A stretch of 64,000 nucleotides of DNA from Microbulbifer taiwanensis (GTDB taxonomy: Bacteria > Pseudomonadota > Gammaproteobacteria > Pseudomonadales > Cellvibrionaceae): the NCBI RefSeq assembly GCF_014904815.1, contig NZ_JACZFR010000047.1:1-64000 (forward strand), read 5' to 3'. The notes under the pieces are model-generated. The model saw nothing but the letters and a program-made list of their open reading frames with translations. It ran no database searches and had not been told where the DNA came from. Made by a program: the position numbers and the translations under genes. How positions within the stretch are numbered: the stretch's first letter is position 1; each line of letters begins with the position of its first letter. Of this stretch, positions 9,855 through 24,800 are shown piece by piece.

Positions 9855-12800
9855 TCAAAGAGCACCCGCAACAAACTCATCTTCATCGATCGCTTCCTCT
9901 AAGGGTTCTTCTAACTGGTTCTGAGCAGTTTCAATAAACCCTGCCGTGCCACTAATCGTTTTCAAGTTAAAAAGAGCCTGCAGTGGAAGAGAAATTCCAA
10001 CTTCCCTCTTGAGCTTGGAAACCAGCAAAACAGCCAATAATGAGTGTCCACCCAGGCTAAAGAAGTCATCATTCACGCCTATCTTTTCAGGCGCCAACTG
10101 TAAGATTTCAGACCAGATGGCCACAAGTTTCTCTTCCAGCTTGTTACGTGGCGCAACATAAACCTGGCCAGATTCCAGACTGATATCCATCTGCTCTAAC
10201 TTGCGCCGATCAACTTTGCCATTTGGCATCAGTGGAATAACCTCTAAGCGCACAAAAGCTGCAGGTAACATATATTCAGGCAAAGATTGCTCCAGCCAGC
10301 TTCTAAAATCATCGTTGGATACTCTGATTGCATCGTCTTTAGCTACATAATATGCAATCAGTCGCTTATGACCGTTGTCCCCTTGCGCAACAACCGCACT
10401 GTCTTTAACTTCCAGATGCTTTTCAAGGCGCGACTCAATCTCTCCTGTCTCAATACGGAAACCCCGAATTTTAACCTGGGTATCGATGCGCCCCATGTAC
10501 TCAATATTACCATCATCTAACCAACGTGCTAGATCTCCAGTCTTATACATGCGAGCTCCCCCAGCGACTTGCCCTGTAACAAAGGGGTTAGGGATGAACT
10601 TCTCTTCAGTCAGTTTAGGACGATTGAGATAACCTCTAGCTAAACCATTACCAGCAATATGTAATTCGCCAGGAACCCCCATCGGAACCGGATTATTTTT
10701 GCTATCTAGGATGTAAACCTGGGTATTATTCAGTGGCTTTCCTAAATAAACACTTGTCACTTTAGCAGTATTTAAATTAGTCAACTCCGAGGATGAGATC
10801 TTCGAAATTGTCGTTTCAGTGGGCCCATAGTTGTTAAATACATTACAACCAGGGTTCAGCACGTTGACTAAATCCACGATATTCTTTGTTAAAGGTTCCC
10901 CCGCAAAAATTAGAGCTTTAGATACTGTCAGTATTTTCTCATCTGATACTTTGAACATCTCAAAATGTGATGGTGTTACTTTCATGCAATCTATCGGCTG
11001 GCGATCCATATAGCTGTGCAGTTCAATCGGATTATTGACATATTCATTAGAGAATAGATGCAACGTTTTGCTAAATAGCATCGGAACATACAATGCCAAA
11101 TTGCCTAAATCTGAGGAAAAGCTGGACACCGCACCAAAGGTGTTGCAATGATGCAAATTCATTCTCTCAACGACTGAATAGCAATAGTCAACAACCATTC
11201 TATGTTCAATCATTACTCCTTTGGGTTTCCCTGTAGAACCCGAGGTATAAATGACATAGGCTAAATTAGCCGGCCCAACGTCTTCCCGTAATTTTATGTC
11301 CTTAGCAATTAATTCAATAGTGTGATCTGCGCCGAGGCTACCATTATCATCTAGCGCGATGATCTGAGTGTGTTCGTTGACTAATGCCTTTACTTTGCCT
11401 TTAATACAATCTTGAGTAATGACTATGCCCGCTTGGCTATCTTCAAGCATGTAAGCCAGCCTGTCTTCCGGGTAGTCCGGGTCTAGCGGCACATAAGCGC
11501 CACCAGCCTGCAATATTCCCATTATTCCCACAATCATTTCCAGAGACCTTTGTGCACAGAGCCCAATTAAGGTATCTGGTTTCACTCCCTTCGATTGCAA
11601 ATATAAAGCTAGCTGACAACTTTGATCATAGAGTTGTTGGAAAGTAAGCTGCTTAAATTCATGTTCACATGCGTTTCCAGGTAGTAATGCTTCTACAACA
11701 GCTATTTGATTAGGATTCTTCACTACCTGTTCAGCAAATAGCTGGTGAATAGTTTTTTGATTAGGGTATCCTGACTGGTTGTCATTATATTCTACTAACA
11801 GCCTATGCTTCTCTTCCGCTCCCAGAAAATCCAGATAGCAGATCTTAGTCTCTGGCTCGGCAACGATAGAGTTACATAACGCGATAAAGTGGGTCACCAT
11901 ACGCTCTATTGTCTGCTGCTTATATAGTGCCGTTTTGTAGACAATCATGCCCTCCAATCCTTTGGGGGTTTCTGTGAAATGTACGATTAGATCAAACCGA
12001 CTCGAATTGACTTTCAGTGGATAGTCTTGGATATCTTCTTCGGATAGATCCATTGGCACATTATGTAAGACAAACATAACCTGGAATAGCGGACTAATAC
12101 CGACAGTTCTTTCCGGCTGCACGAGATCAACTATTTTCTCAAAAGGCGTATCTTGATGTTCATAGGCTTCTAAACATGTTTTCTTTACCTGTGCCAGTAG
12201 AGACGTAAAAGAATCTTCGCCTTCTATTCTGTCCCTAAAAACAAGTGTGTTGGCGAACATCCCAATCAGGCCTTCGGTTTCTTCATTCTGCCGATTTGCA
12301 ATGGAACCACCGAAACAAATATCCTCCTGTCCTGTGTATCGATAGAGCAACGACTTAAATGCTGCTTGTAGGGTCATATAGAGCGTACAACCCTGTTTTT
12401 CAGTTAACAACTTCAGCTCATTGGTTAGTCCAGCATCGAGCCTAAACACTTCAGTGGCGCCGGCAAAGTTTGGTGTATCCGGTCTTGGGTAATCAGTTGC
12501 CAGATTAAGTCGTTCTTCAACACCAGTCAGTTTGTCTTGCCAATAGTCCATCTGCTTCTGGAGTAGCCCGCTTTCTTCCATATACTTTCTCTGCCAGATA
12601 CTATAATCCAGATATTGGATAGGTAACGGTGGCAGAGCAGGCGTTATCCCTTGCTCAAAGGCTGCCATTATTAGCCGGAACTCTTTAATCATGACGCCCA
12701 TTGACCAGTTATCACTGATAATATGATGCATATTGAGCATAAAAATATGCTCATTCTCGCAGAGCTTTATCAATTTACCTCTAATCAGCGGTCCCTGGCT

Positions 12801-15800
12801 TAGATTAAATGGAGTAGAGGCTTCATTTTGACAAAGCTCTTGAGCTTCCTGATTACGTGCTTCTTGGTTTTCAATCCAACTCAAATCAACGGATTCAAGT
12901 TTGAAATCCAATTGGTCTAAAATCACTTGCTGAACGTTACCATCAACACTAGGGAACACTGTACGTAGATTATCATGTCGGGCAACAATTAAATTAATTG
13001 CCTCCTCTACCCTGTCGATTGTCAAGGGATGCTTTGCATCACTTTTGATAGTAACCGCACCAGGATTATTGTAGTTAGCACTACCGGGGTCTAGTTGATC
13101 AATGAACCACAAACGTTCCTGTACATAGCTGAGAGGTAGAGATTCTTTCCCCTGCTCCACCAATTCAGCTCGATCAGCAGGCAATATCTTTGGCAGCTTA
13201 CCTTTTTCTGAATTTCGAATTAACTCAGCTAGGCCGGCGATACTATCCTTTTCAAAAAGCGATCTCAGATGCAAGTCTACTTTAATTTGGCTTCGGACCT
13301 TGGTAACAACTTGAGTCGCCAACAAGGAATGTCCACCAAGCTCAAAAAAGCTGTCATTTATCCCTATTTTTTCAGATTCCAGTGTCAATACTTCAGCCCA
13401 GATCCGGATAAGCTGTTTCTCTATGTCGTTGCGCGGAGCAACGTAGGCTCGAACTGATTCCAGATTCACGTACGTATTTTCCAGCGCGAGACGATTCACT
13501 TTTCCGTTTGGCGTCAACGGGATTAAATCTAGTCTGACGAAGGTTGCCGGCAACATATACTCAGGTAAAACCTGCTGAAGATCTGATTTAAGATCATTGT
13601 GATTTATCTCTACAGGCCTACCGCCATTGGCATCCTTAGGCAGATAGAAGGCAACAAGCTTTTTGTTCCCCTCCTCTCCATGAGCAACAACCACACTTTC
13701 CTTGATTTCAGGATTTCTATTTAGTCGGGCTTCAATCTCACCAAGTTCAATACGGTAACCCCGAATCTTTACTTGGTGATCAATACGGCCGATATACTCC
13801 AAACTACCATTGGAGCCATCAATCACTGCAGACCAGCGCACTAAATCGCCAGTTTTATACAAACGTGACTCACCGTCGACCGCGAATGGGTTATTAATAA
13901 ACCTTTCAGCCGTTAGCTCTGGTTTATTGAAATAGCCTCTGGCCACACCCGCGCCACCGATATAAAGCTCCCCTGCAACACCGACAGGAACCTGATTCAG
14001 GTGCCTGTCCAAAACATAGAACTTAGTATTTGCAATGGGTGCCCCCAGAGAAATCCTGCTTTCAATTCTTTGGGTGGCGGACCACACTGTCGTCTCGGTG
14101 GGGCCATACATATTCCAAAGTTCAACGGACTTAAGCCCCATTAAAGCATCTTTTAGATCCTCAGTTATCGCCTCACCACCACAAAGTACTTTCACCTTTT
14201 TTTGCGGCTGCCAGCCGTTATTTACCAACATTTTCCAGGTAGCAGGGGTTGCCTGCATGATAGTGATACTATGTTCTTGTAGCAAAGCCTCCAAATCATC
14301 CGGTGACGTTACCGCTTCATTTGCGGTGATCACCACACGTCCACCAAAAGATAATGGTAGATACAATTCCAGCACATGAATATCAAATGACAGTGACGTT
14401 ACCGCCAGTAAAGTATCTTCAGAGGTCATCCCTGGCGCTTTTTGCATAGAGAACAGGAAGTTAGTAGCGTTCCGATGCTCAACCATGACACCTTTTGGAT
14501 TCCCCGTTGAACCCGAGGTGTAAATCAGATAAGCCAGATTGCAGGATGTGAGCGCCAAACCCGCCTTCGGCAGATTGCTATCCTGTAATTGGCTTAGTTT
14601 AGAAGCGAAAACTGCATCATCCAGACAAATGGCCTGCTCAACCGCAAGCAAAGATCGCATGTTTTTATGGGTAATGACCCATTTAACCCCTGAGTTTTCC
14701 ACCATGTGGTCTAAGCGAGCTTTTGGATAAGCTGGGTCCATTGGCAGATATGCCCCTCCCGCTTTCATAACGGCAAGGGTTGCCAACAACGTATCCATTG
14801 AGCGCTCAATACAAACGCCAACTACAGAATCAGGCTTAACTCCCTGAGCCACCAGATAGTGAGCTAACTGATTAGCGCGGCAGTTTAACTGTGCATAAGT
14901 AACCTGTTCCTGTCCAAATATTGCTGCGACAGCATCAGGTTGTTGTTGTACCTGTTGCTCGAACAATTCATGGAGACATTTCTCGTGTGGGTAATCAGAA
15001 TCTGTATCGTTCCAGACAGACAGCCGGTGTTCATGATCTGGACTGAGCACTGCCAACTCACCAACAGACTGCGTGAATTGGCCTGACAGCATCTTTAAAA
15101 TCAACTCAAACTGCAATAGAAAACTGGCGACTGTATCTGAGTCAAACTGTTCATGGCGATAGCCAAGTTCAAAACTGAGTTGGCCATTTAAGTTCTTGCC
15201 TTCTGGCAACACCATCAAGGTTAATGCGTAGTTTGTTCTTTCTTCATTCTTGATATCAGAAACAATTAAATCTGAACCTGCAACTATGTTCTGGATCTCC
15301 TTATCCACAGGATAATTTTCAAAGACGACCAGGGTATCAAAGAGATTACGCTCCTTGCCACCAGATTGACCTAACGGGCTCAGACTTTGGATTTCAGAAA
15401 GCGGCAAGTATCCATTTTCAGCTCGGTCAATGCTGGCCTGATGTAAGTCGCGTAACCAGGTACCTATATCTTGTGCCGGGTCAATATTCACCACAACCGG
15501 AAGACTGTTGATAAAGAGCCCTACGATTTGGTCAACGTCTTTGAGTTCTGGAGGGCGCCCTGAAACCGTCTCGCCGAAGACCACTTGCTGGTCACCATTG
15601 TGTTGGTGAATTGCATACGCCCATGCAGCCTGGACCAGGGTATTTAGCGTCACCTGATGTTGTCTTGCCAGAGATTGTAGCTCCGCAGTCATTACTGACG
15701 TCAGGCTTAAAGTTTGTTTAGCTGGTCCAGCTACTTCACCATCAAATACGTACTCGAGATGAATTTGGGTAGGCGATTCGATGCCCGCCAGAGTGTCTTT

Positions 15801-18800
15801 CCAGAAAGCCCGCGCTTTTTCTTTGTCCTGCTGTTGCAACCAGGCAATATAGCTTTCATAGGCAGGTGCTGCAGGCAACACCGAGGCCAGTGAGCCCATA
15901 TTTGAATTATTGTAAGCCACCTTGTAGATGGACATCACTTCCTTCATCACCAGCGGCAATGACCAGCCATCAGATAAGGCATGATGGTTTGACCAGATTA
16001 AACAATGGTGTTGCTCAGAGAAAGCAATCAGGGCAACCCGCGTCAATGGCACTTGATGCAGGTCGAAACCTGATGCTCTGTCCTCCTGTAGAAAACGGGT
16101 TAATTTTGTCTGCTGTTCTGGTTCACTGAATTCAGACCAGTCGAAATGGGTAAAGGGCAGTGCCACTTCTGGTAGCACGATTTGATGGCTATGATCTTTA
16201 ACAAACACAGTACGAAAAACGTCATGACGACTGATCACCGCTTGCCATGCCTGTTGCATAGCAACAGCATTCAGCGGGCCTTCGATATCAACAGACAACT
16301 GGGTCAAATAGGCAGAAATATCCATGCTGCTGTGGAACAGCATGCCTTGCTGCATGCCGGTTGTCGTATAGAGCTTTTCCATATCAGGCCATGCCTGATA
16401 CCACTCATCTAATTGCCCCTGATTAACCCGGCTTAACGGGAAATCCACCGGCGTGACACCACCGGCTTCTTCGCTCTGGCAATACTCGATGATTTCGTAT
16501 AGCGCTGATTCGATACCCTGCACCAGAGACGCCATTGTTTCGTGCTGATATTGCAAAGTATTAAATCGTAATGAGAAGCTTAGCTTTCCTCCCTTCACCA
16601 TGCCATTCAGCTCAATCATATGGTCACGCTGACGAGCTAAGCTGACATCGTCTCCAGAAGACTCAGGTGCTTCCTGGAACGGACTTTCATTGCCAACAAC
16701 CTGATCAAATTGCCCCAGGTAGTTAAACAGGATCTGCGATACGCCTTTAGTCTGATTATAGGCTACCCGTTGGGTATCGTCTTCTAGCACCCGTTGTAGC
16801 AGACCGAAACCAATACCATTGTTTGGTACGCTTCTTAACTGCTGTTTGACAGACTTGATCACAACGCCTAATGAGGCAGCTGAGGGTGAGGATAACGTTA
16901 TCGGGAACACGCTACTGAACCAGCCTATAGTCTGGGTTAAATCTAACGTATTTGTTAGCTCTTCACGACCATGACTTTCCAGATCTATGCGGAAGACATT
17001 GCTACCCGTCCATTTATGCAACGCTAAATAAAGTGCCGACAACAACAGGTCATTAACCCCGGTACGATACGCCGCATTACAGGAGTTCAACAAAGCCTGG
17101 GTTTCTGTTTCTCTTAATTGGAACTTAAGGATGTCAGCGCTAGCTAAACGATTATCGACAATACCTTCATGATCGACAGGTATGGCCGGCACCGGCTCCT
17201 GAGATTGCGCCAGCCAATAGTCTTTCTCTGATTGCAAAATCTCGCTGTTGGCATATTCCAATAAGAAGTCGCCCCACTGTTGGAAAGACGAGGTTTTTGG
17301 CGCCAGCACCATAGGTTGCTGTTGTTGCCACAGCTCAAATGCTGAAGCCATATCCTGGAGCAAGATACGCCAGGAGACACCATCTACAACCATATGGTGC
17401 ATCGTCAGCAACAGACGGCGATGTTCAGCCTTGCCGTCAAACAATACCGCTCGAAAAACGTCAGCATCAGTAAGGGATAAGCCTGCCTTCTCCTCAGTAC
17501 CACGTTTTACCAGCTCAGCCTCCCAGGCATCACCATCTAACTGACTGAGATCAACTTTCTTAACAGCACGCTCTGCAAGCTGCTCACTAAATGGGATATA
17601 CGTCGCGCTACTTCCTGCTACGCATAAACGCAGCACGTCATGGCGTTGATATATTGAGGAGACGATGCTCTGCAAAGCATCTATCGAGAACGCTTTCGGT
17701 AATGTTAGGAGAACAGATTGGTTATAATGATGTTGGTCAACCAAATCGCTGGACAAAAACTCCCTCTGAATCGGAATTAAGGTCTGCTCACCAGAAATAG
17801 CCTGCTGTGGTGCCACAACCTGAATTTCTGAATTTACCAAAGGGGCAAGCTTTTCTATCGTCTGGCTTTCGAAAATCTGCCTAGTTGTCAGCACCAGGCC
17901 CTGTCTACCAGCCTGAGTTACTACCTGAATAGCGAGGATAGAATCACCACCAATGGCAAAGAAGTTTTCTGTAATACCTACTTTTCTAAGCTTCAGAAGG
18001 TTTTGCCAAATTTCACATAGTTGCTTTTCAATATCCGTTTTAGGAGCAATATACTTCTGTGACAATTGTGTCGGTACGGCCCTGGCCTGTAAAACTGCAC
18101 GATCAACCTTGCCGTTCGGCGTTTTTGGTAGTTTATCCAGAAGCACGAACGCCGAAGGTATCTTGTGATTCAATAGCGTCTTTGTCAGTGCAGTTTGTAA
18201 TGCCTCGCGGAACTCTGATTCATCAAGACCTTTCTCGTTGTAAAAACTTTCGCAGCTTGCTTCATTAGCCACCACATAAGCCACTAAGTGTTGCGTAATT
18301 TGAGCAGGATCAAGGGCTTTTGCCAGTACCACTACTTCAGACACCAGTTCACTAGCCACAATAGCCGATTCAATCTCGCCTAACTCAATCCTAAAGCCAC
18401 GAATTTTAATTTGATGATCAAGACGTCCGATATACTCCAAGACACTAGGTTTGCCATCTTTTTTAGCAAGGCAACGCACAAGATCGCCCGTTTTATAAAG
18501 GCGTTGTCCCTGTTGGAAAGGACTCTCAATGAATTTTTCTCTGGTGAGCGCCGGAGCATTATGATAACCGCGGGCCAGGTTTTCACCGCCAACGTAAAGC
18601 TCACCGATTACACCTGGGGAACAGAGCTGTAAATTATTGTCCAGTACGTATAATTCGGCATGGGGAACAGTCGTGCCAATTGGAACCGTGCCACCTGCGT
18701 GATGTGTACATTCGTAAAAACTACTCCAGACGCAGGCTTCAGTAGGGCCATATTCATTGAACAATCGACAATGTTGCCAAGCTGAATTTACTTGGTGTCG

Positions 18801-21800
18801 TTCTACCAGACTCTGCTCACAGGATTCGCCCGCAACAATCACAGTTTTCAGGGCGTCCCCCGGCTGCAGTTCTGCCATCAGTATGGTTTTATAGACGCTG
18901 GGTAAAGTTAAGAAGTGGCTGATCCGCTCCTCTGTCAGCAAGGTCTCGAAGGATTTAAGGTCAAGGCCCTGTTTAATGTCCAGAATGCAAAGCTTGCCGC
19001 CTGCCACCAAGGTCCAGAAAATACCTGCAATAGAGCTATCAAAAGCAAAAGAAGAGAACAGCGCAAAGCCTTCCGGAGACTCCTGATAAACCTCAAAGCG
19101 AGATAATGTTGATTGTGCCAGTGCTTTGTGTTCAACAGTTACCCCTTTTGGTAATCCTGTAGACCCTGAGGTATAGATCACATAGGCCAAATTATGTAAC
19201 GTTAAACCAAGTATCTCTCTGTCAAGGTTTTCCTCATCATAATCCCCTAAGAAGCGGTCCCACAATTCTTCATCAAGAAGTAGGATTTGCAGATCCTCAA
19301 ATGGTAATTCCGAAAGTAACTCTGCACTGGTAAGCACGATGTCAATTCCAGAGTCATCCAGAATATGTTCGATGTGCTTTTCCGGATAATCCGGATCAAT
19401 TGGCACATAGGCCGCACCTGCTTTTAAGATTCCCCAGATTCCAATCACCATTTCGAGGGAACGCTCTATACAGAGCCCCACCAGCGTATCAGGCTTGACC
19501 CCTTTTTCCACTAGACAGTTAGCCAACTGATTGGCTTTGGCATTTAACGCGTGATAGCTGATTTTTTCGCTAAACTGCCCAGACTGTTCAATGACAGCAG
19601 CAATACTATCCGGATTCTTTGCAACCTGCTGCTCGAACAATTCGAGGATAGAAATGTCTTTCTTATCTACCGTTTGCGGGGACCATTTTGACCAGGTTAA
19701 CAGCTCATCAATTTCTTCATAGGATAAAGACGGAAGTTCGCTCACCTTCGCTTCTGGCGTTTTGATAATGCCTTTTAGCAACACCTCAAAGTGAGTAGAC
19801 ATACGCTCTACTGTTCCAGCATCAAACAAAGCTGTCGCGTATTCCCAGTCCAGTTTAAGTCCGCCAGCCTGACCGTCTTGCTCCAATTCGTAGATATCGA
19901 CACTTAAGTCATGCAATGCCACTGAATGAGATTGCTCAATTTTATGAGCGGATATTCCCGGCAAATCGAACCAGCCTTGTTGGTTATTCTGCAAGGCGAA
20001 TTTAACTTGAAATAATGGTGAATAAGCGAGATTACGTTCCTGCTTCAGTTCATCTACTAGCTTCTCAAAAGGTAACTCTGTATGTTCGTAAACATCTAGC
20101 AAATCATGTTTACTGCGTCGCAATAAATCCGAAAAACAGGGGTTACCAGAGAGGTTGGTCTGTAACACAACACTGTTAGTGAAAAAACCCACCAGGGGGG
20201 CTAGCTCTGCCTGCTTACGATTGGCGACAGGTGATCCGATGACAACATTCTCAGAATCCTCAGTGTTATCGCCGTTGTGAGAATGCCTGGCTAATAAAAT
20301 AGCAAGTGCAGTTTGCAGCACCATAAAAGGCGTGGTATCCGTTTCTCTTGCGAGATTATATATGCCTTCCTGGACCTCTGCGCTGATAGTCTGGAGATGA
20401 TGGGCGCCTTCATAGTTTTGCACTGGTGGTCTTGGACGATCCGTCGCCAAACTATGAACTTCCGGTAAATTCCGTAAGCGTGTTTTCCAGAAAGTAAGAT
20501 GGCGATTCAACACCTTGCCCTGGAACTCATCTTTTTGCCATTGCGCATAATCACCGTATTGAACCGTAATCTCTGGTAATTCCTGTTCCGGTGAACGATA
20601 TAAGCGGTTAAATTCATCAAATATAATACTGACTGACCAACCATCAACAGCAATGTGATGCATAGTTACCAGCAGAACATGGGCATCATCAGCCAGTTTC
20701 AGTAACTTTACCCTAATCATGAGATCGCGGCTGAGGTCAAAAGGTCGCGACGATTCTTCCGCAATGTTATCGGAAATGGCATCATCTTGTTCAGATTCTG
20801 ACAAATCGGTTAAATCCAGACATAGCATCGCAAAATCCCAGTCTTTAGAAACCTGCTGAATGGCTTCCCCAGAAACTTTGGTCTGAATGGTAGTTCGCAG
20901 TACGAGATGACGCTTAATAATGGATTTAAAAGCTGCGCTCACGGCAACAGTATCCAGCTCACCTGAAAGCCGGAACGCCTGGCACATATTGTATTGGTTA
21001 GTGCCACTTTCAATCTGTTCTATCAGCCACAAACGCTGTTGTGCAAAAGACAAAGGCGTTGGATTATCGCCGACAGCTGGAAGAATCTCGGACACATCCT
21101 GCCTGACGGATTCGTCAACAATACTCGCCAGTTTTCTAACCGTTTGCGAAGAAAACAAGTCGCGGATGGGGACTTCTACCTGCCATCGTTTGCGGATCAT
21201 AGACACCAATCGAGCCGCCAACAGAGAATGACCGCCTAAATGGAAGAAATTACTCTTGACACTGATATACTGATTTTGTTCTACCTCCAAGTTTAATAGG
21301 TGCTGCCACATTTGGCATAGTTGCTTTTCAGTTTCCGTGATAGGTGCGACGTACTCCGATCCCACTGTAACTTGTGGTTTAGGCAGAGCATTACGGTTAA
21401 TTTTACCATTTGGCGTAAGTGGGATTTTTTCCAGAGTCATAAAGACCTCTGGCACCATATATGCCGGCAAGATCGCTTCAACGTGTTCGGTTAGTTTTTG
21501 CTGTAGGCGTTCTTCAATATCAGTACTGTTGCTGGTCACGTATGCTACCAGAATAGAAGTACTATCTTCTGTCCAAACCTGCGCTACGGCATCAATAACG
21601 TCTGATTGCTGTTTTAATGCTGATTCAATTTCTTCAAGTTCTATTCGATGGCCCCGTACTTTTACCTGAAGGTCAGCGCGGTGCAGGTACTCTAAGGTTC
21701 CGTCATGCAACCAACGAACCAGATCGCCAGTTTTGTATAGTCGAGTATCTGAGAATGGACTCTGTACAAATCTTTCCGCAGTCAACTCAGAACGATTTAA

Positions 21801-24800
21801 ATAGCCTCTCGCAACACCCTCACCGCCGATATATAATTCTCCGGCAACGCCAACAGGCACCGGGTTGAGGTGACTGTCCAATACGTAAAACAAGGTATTA
21901 GCGATTGGCCCACCTAAGGAGATCGTATTATCAATCTTGCGGGTTGCTGACCAGACTGCGGTTTCGGTGGGGCCATACATATTCCAAAGCTCAAGCGATT
22001 TTCGCGCTAATAAGGACTTTTTAAGATCTTCACTTAGCGCTTCGCCACCACACAAAGCTTTTATATTACTATGTGGTTGCCAGCCATTATTTACCAGCAT
22101 TTTCCAAGTGGCGGGTGTCGCCTGCATCACTGTCACTTCATGCTCAACCATTAAGGTTGCTAGTTGCTCAGGAGACATCACATCGTCGGATGATGCGAGC
22201 ACCACTTGGCCACCAACTGTTAACGGCAGATACAACTCCAGAACGTGGATATCAAAAGACAGCGACGTTACGGCTAGTAAAATATCTTGCTGTGCCAAAC
22301 CTGGTTCAGTTTGCATCGATTTCAGGAAGTTCACAGCATTTCGGTGTTCCAGCATAACGCCCTTTGGCTCGCCGGAAGAACCCGAGGTATAAATCAAATA
22401 GGCAAGATTTTTCGACGTCAAACCGAGGCTTTCTTTAGAGAAATTGGTATGCTCCTGTTGCATTACCTCGGCAGATAGAGTTTCCTCATCTAAGCAAATG
22501 CTTTGCTTTAGCTTAAGTTGCTCTGCCAAATGCTTTTGTGAAATGATCCACTGCACGCCAGAGTCTTCAATCATATAATCTAATCGCGCCTTGGGATAGC
22601 CTGGATCCATTGGGAGATAAGCACCACCTGCTTTCATAATAGCAAGCGTCCCTACCAGCATTTCCAGAGAACGCTCAACACAAATGCCCACTACGGCATC
22701 TGGTTTGACCCCCAGTTGTACCAGGTAACGTGCCAATCGGTTAGCGCGCTGATTTAACTGTTCGTAAGTTACAACTTCGTCGCCAAATGCCACAGCGACC
22801 GCATCAGGTTGTGCTTCTACCTGCTGTTCAAAAAGTTCGTGGATACAGTCGTCTTGCGGAAATTCTGTAGCTGTATCATTCCAGCCATTTAGTATCTGTG
22901 AAGACTCTTCCTTCCCAAGCAGTGGTAACTGGCTCACTTTGGTGTCAGGTGCTTTGATAATACCCTGAAGCATCACTTCAAAATACCTGACCATGCTTTC
23001 AATGGTGGACTGCTTAAAGATGTCTGTAGCGTACTGCCATTCCATTTCCAGCCCGTTATCGCTCTCCTGCAATGTTAGTGTAAGGTCATACTGGGTAGAG
23101 GAACTAGTTGGTATCAGATGTCTCACTTCAAGGTCGGGCAGGCTCAATGTATCTATTTCCCGACTTTGCAGGACCAACATCACCTGGAATAACGGACTGT
23201 GGCTTAGATTTCGCTCGGGTTTTAGCTCATCGACCAACTTTTCAAAAGGTAATTGCTGATGCTCATACGCGGCAAATGTCCGCTCTTTGCTTTGTTTCAA
23301 TACGTCGATAAAGGCAGGATCACCGGACACATCGGTACGGAGTACAAGGTTATTGATAAATAGACCAATTAATGGCGCGACCTCTGCCTGTTCTCTATTG
23401 GCACTAGGCGAGCCTATTACGATATCGGTATCACCTGAATAACGGCTTAGGAAGCTGGCAAATGCTGCATTTAACAACATAAATAACGTCGCCTCGTGCT
23501 TTCTAGCGAGGCTGCGCAATCCTTCCTGAAGCTCTCCAGGAAGAGTATGGTAAACTGAGGCTCCTTTAAAAGTCTGTACAGCAGGTCTGGCATGGTCTAA
23601 GGGTAAACCATGGACAACAGGTAAATCACTTAAATGGGCTCTCCAATAATTTAAGTCCTTTTGTTGCAGACCATCCGTCAGCCATTCACGTTGCCAGTGG
23701 GCGTAATCTGCGTATTGAATTTCGAGTTCGGCAAGCGGGCTGCTCGAGCCATAAATCTGTGCTGTGTACAGCGCGTTAAGCTCCTTGGTCAATACACCCA
23801 AAGACCAACCATCTGCAGCAATATGATGCACAGTCAGTAGCATAATATGAGACTGGGGATTGAGCTTTAATAACGAGACTCTTAGCATTAAATCTTCGGC
23901 AAGATTGAAGCCTCTTGAAGCTTCGTCGTTACTAAGAGCATTAATTCGACTTTCCTGTTCATCCTTAGGGAGGTTCGTCAGGTCAATAGTAGGTATATTG
24001 AACGCAACGGTTTCCTGAACTTTCTGGTACACCTGCCCATCATGCTCATTGAAGGTGGTTCTTAGTGCCTGATGGCGGGAAATAATATCTGTGAAAGCCT
24101 GGCATAGGTAACTTTCATTGAGCTCACCGTAAAGGCTTAAGGAGAATGAAAGATTATATTGGGCTTGCTCGGGTTCGAATTGATTCACAAACCACATTCT
24201 TTCTTGGGCAAAAGAAGGTAATGAGGTAACAGCCTTAGCAACAGGATTAATCTCCGGAATCTCTCTGGTAGAGGCTTTCTCAACAACCTTTGCCAGCCTA
24301 CGGATTGTACTAGCCGTGAAGAACTCGCTGATAGACACTTCCACCAGCCATTTTTTTTGGATCTGAGCGATTAACGTGGTGGCCAGCAGGGAGTGGCCGC
24401 CAAGGTTTAGAAAGTTGTCTTCCACACCAATGCTATCCAGTCCAAATACTTCCTGCCATAAAACACAGAGTTCTGCTTCCAGTTTCGAAACAGGCACTGT
24501 AGTTTTACCATACTGCTGATTGCTTTGTGGCTCTCCTTTTTGGGCACAGTACAGGCAGTCAATATCTTTAGCTAGATAACGATCTTTCGATAACGAACGT
24601 TGAATTTTTCCGCTGGATGTTCTGTTTATTCTCCCCGTTTTTAGAAAAAGAATATCTTCCAGCACTACTTCAAATTGTTCGAAAACGGCTGCCTTAATGA
24701 TTTCACTGGCGTTCGCATAATCAAAGTCTCTCGTTTCATTACGACTGACTTCCAGCAGTAAAACGGCATTACCATTCACTTCAAATGCCGCCGCGCCATT

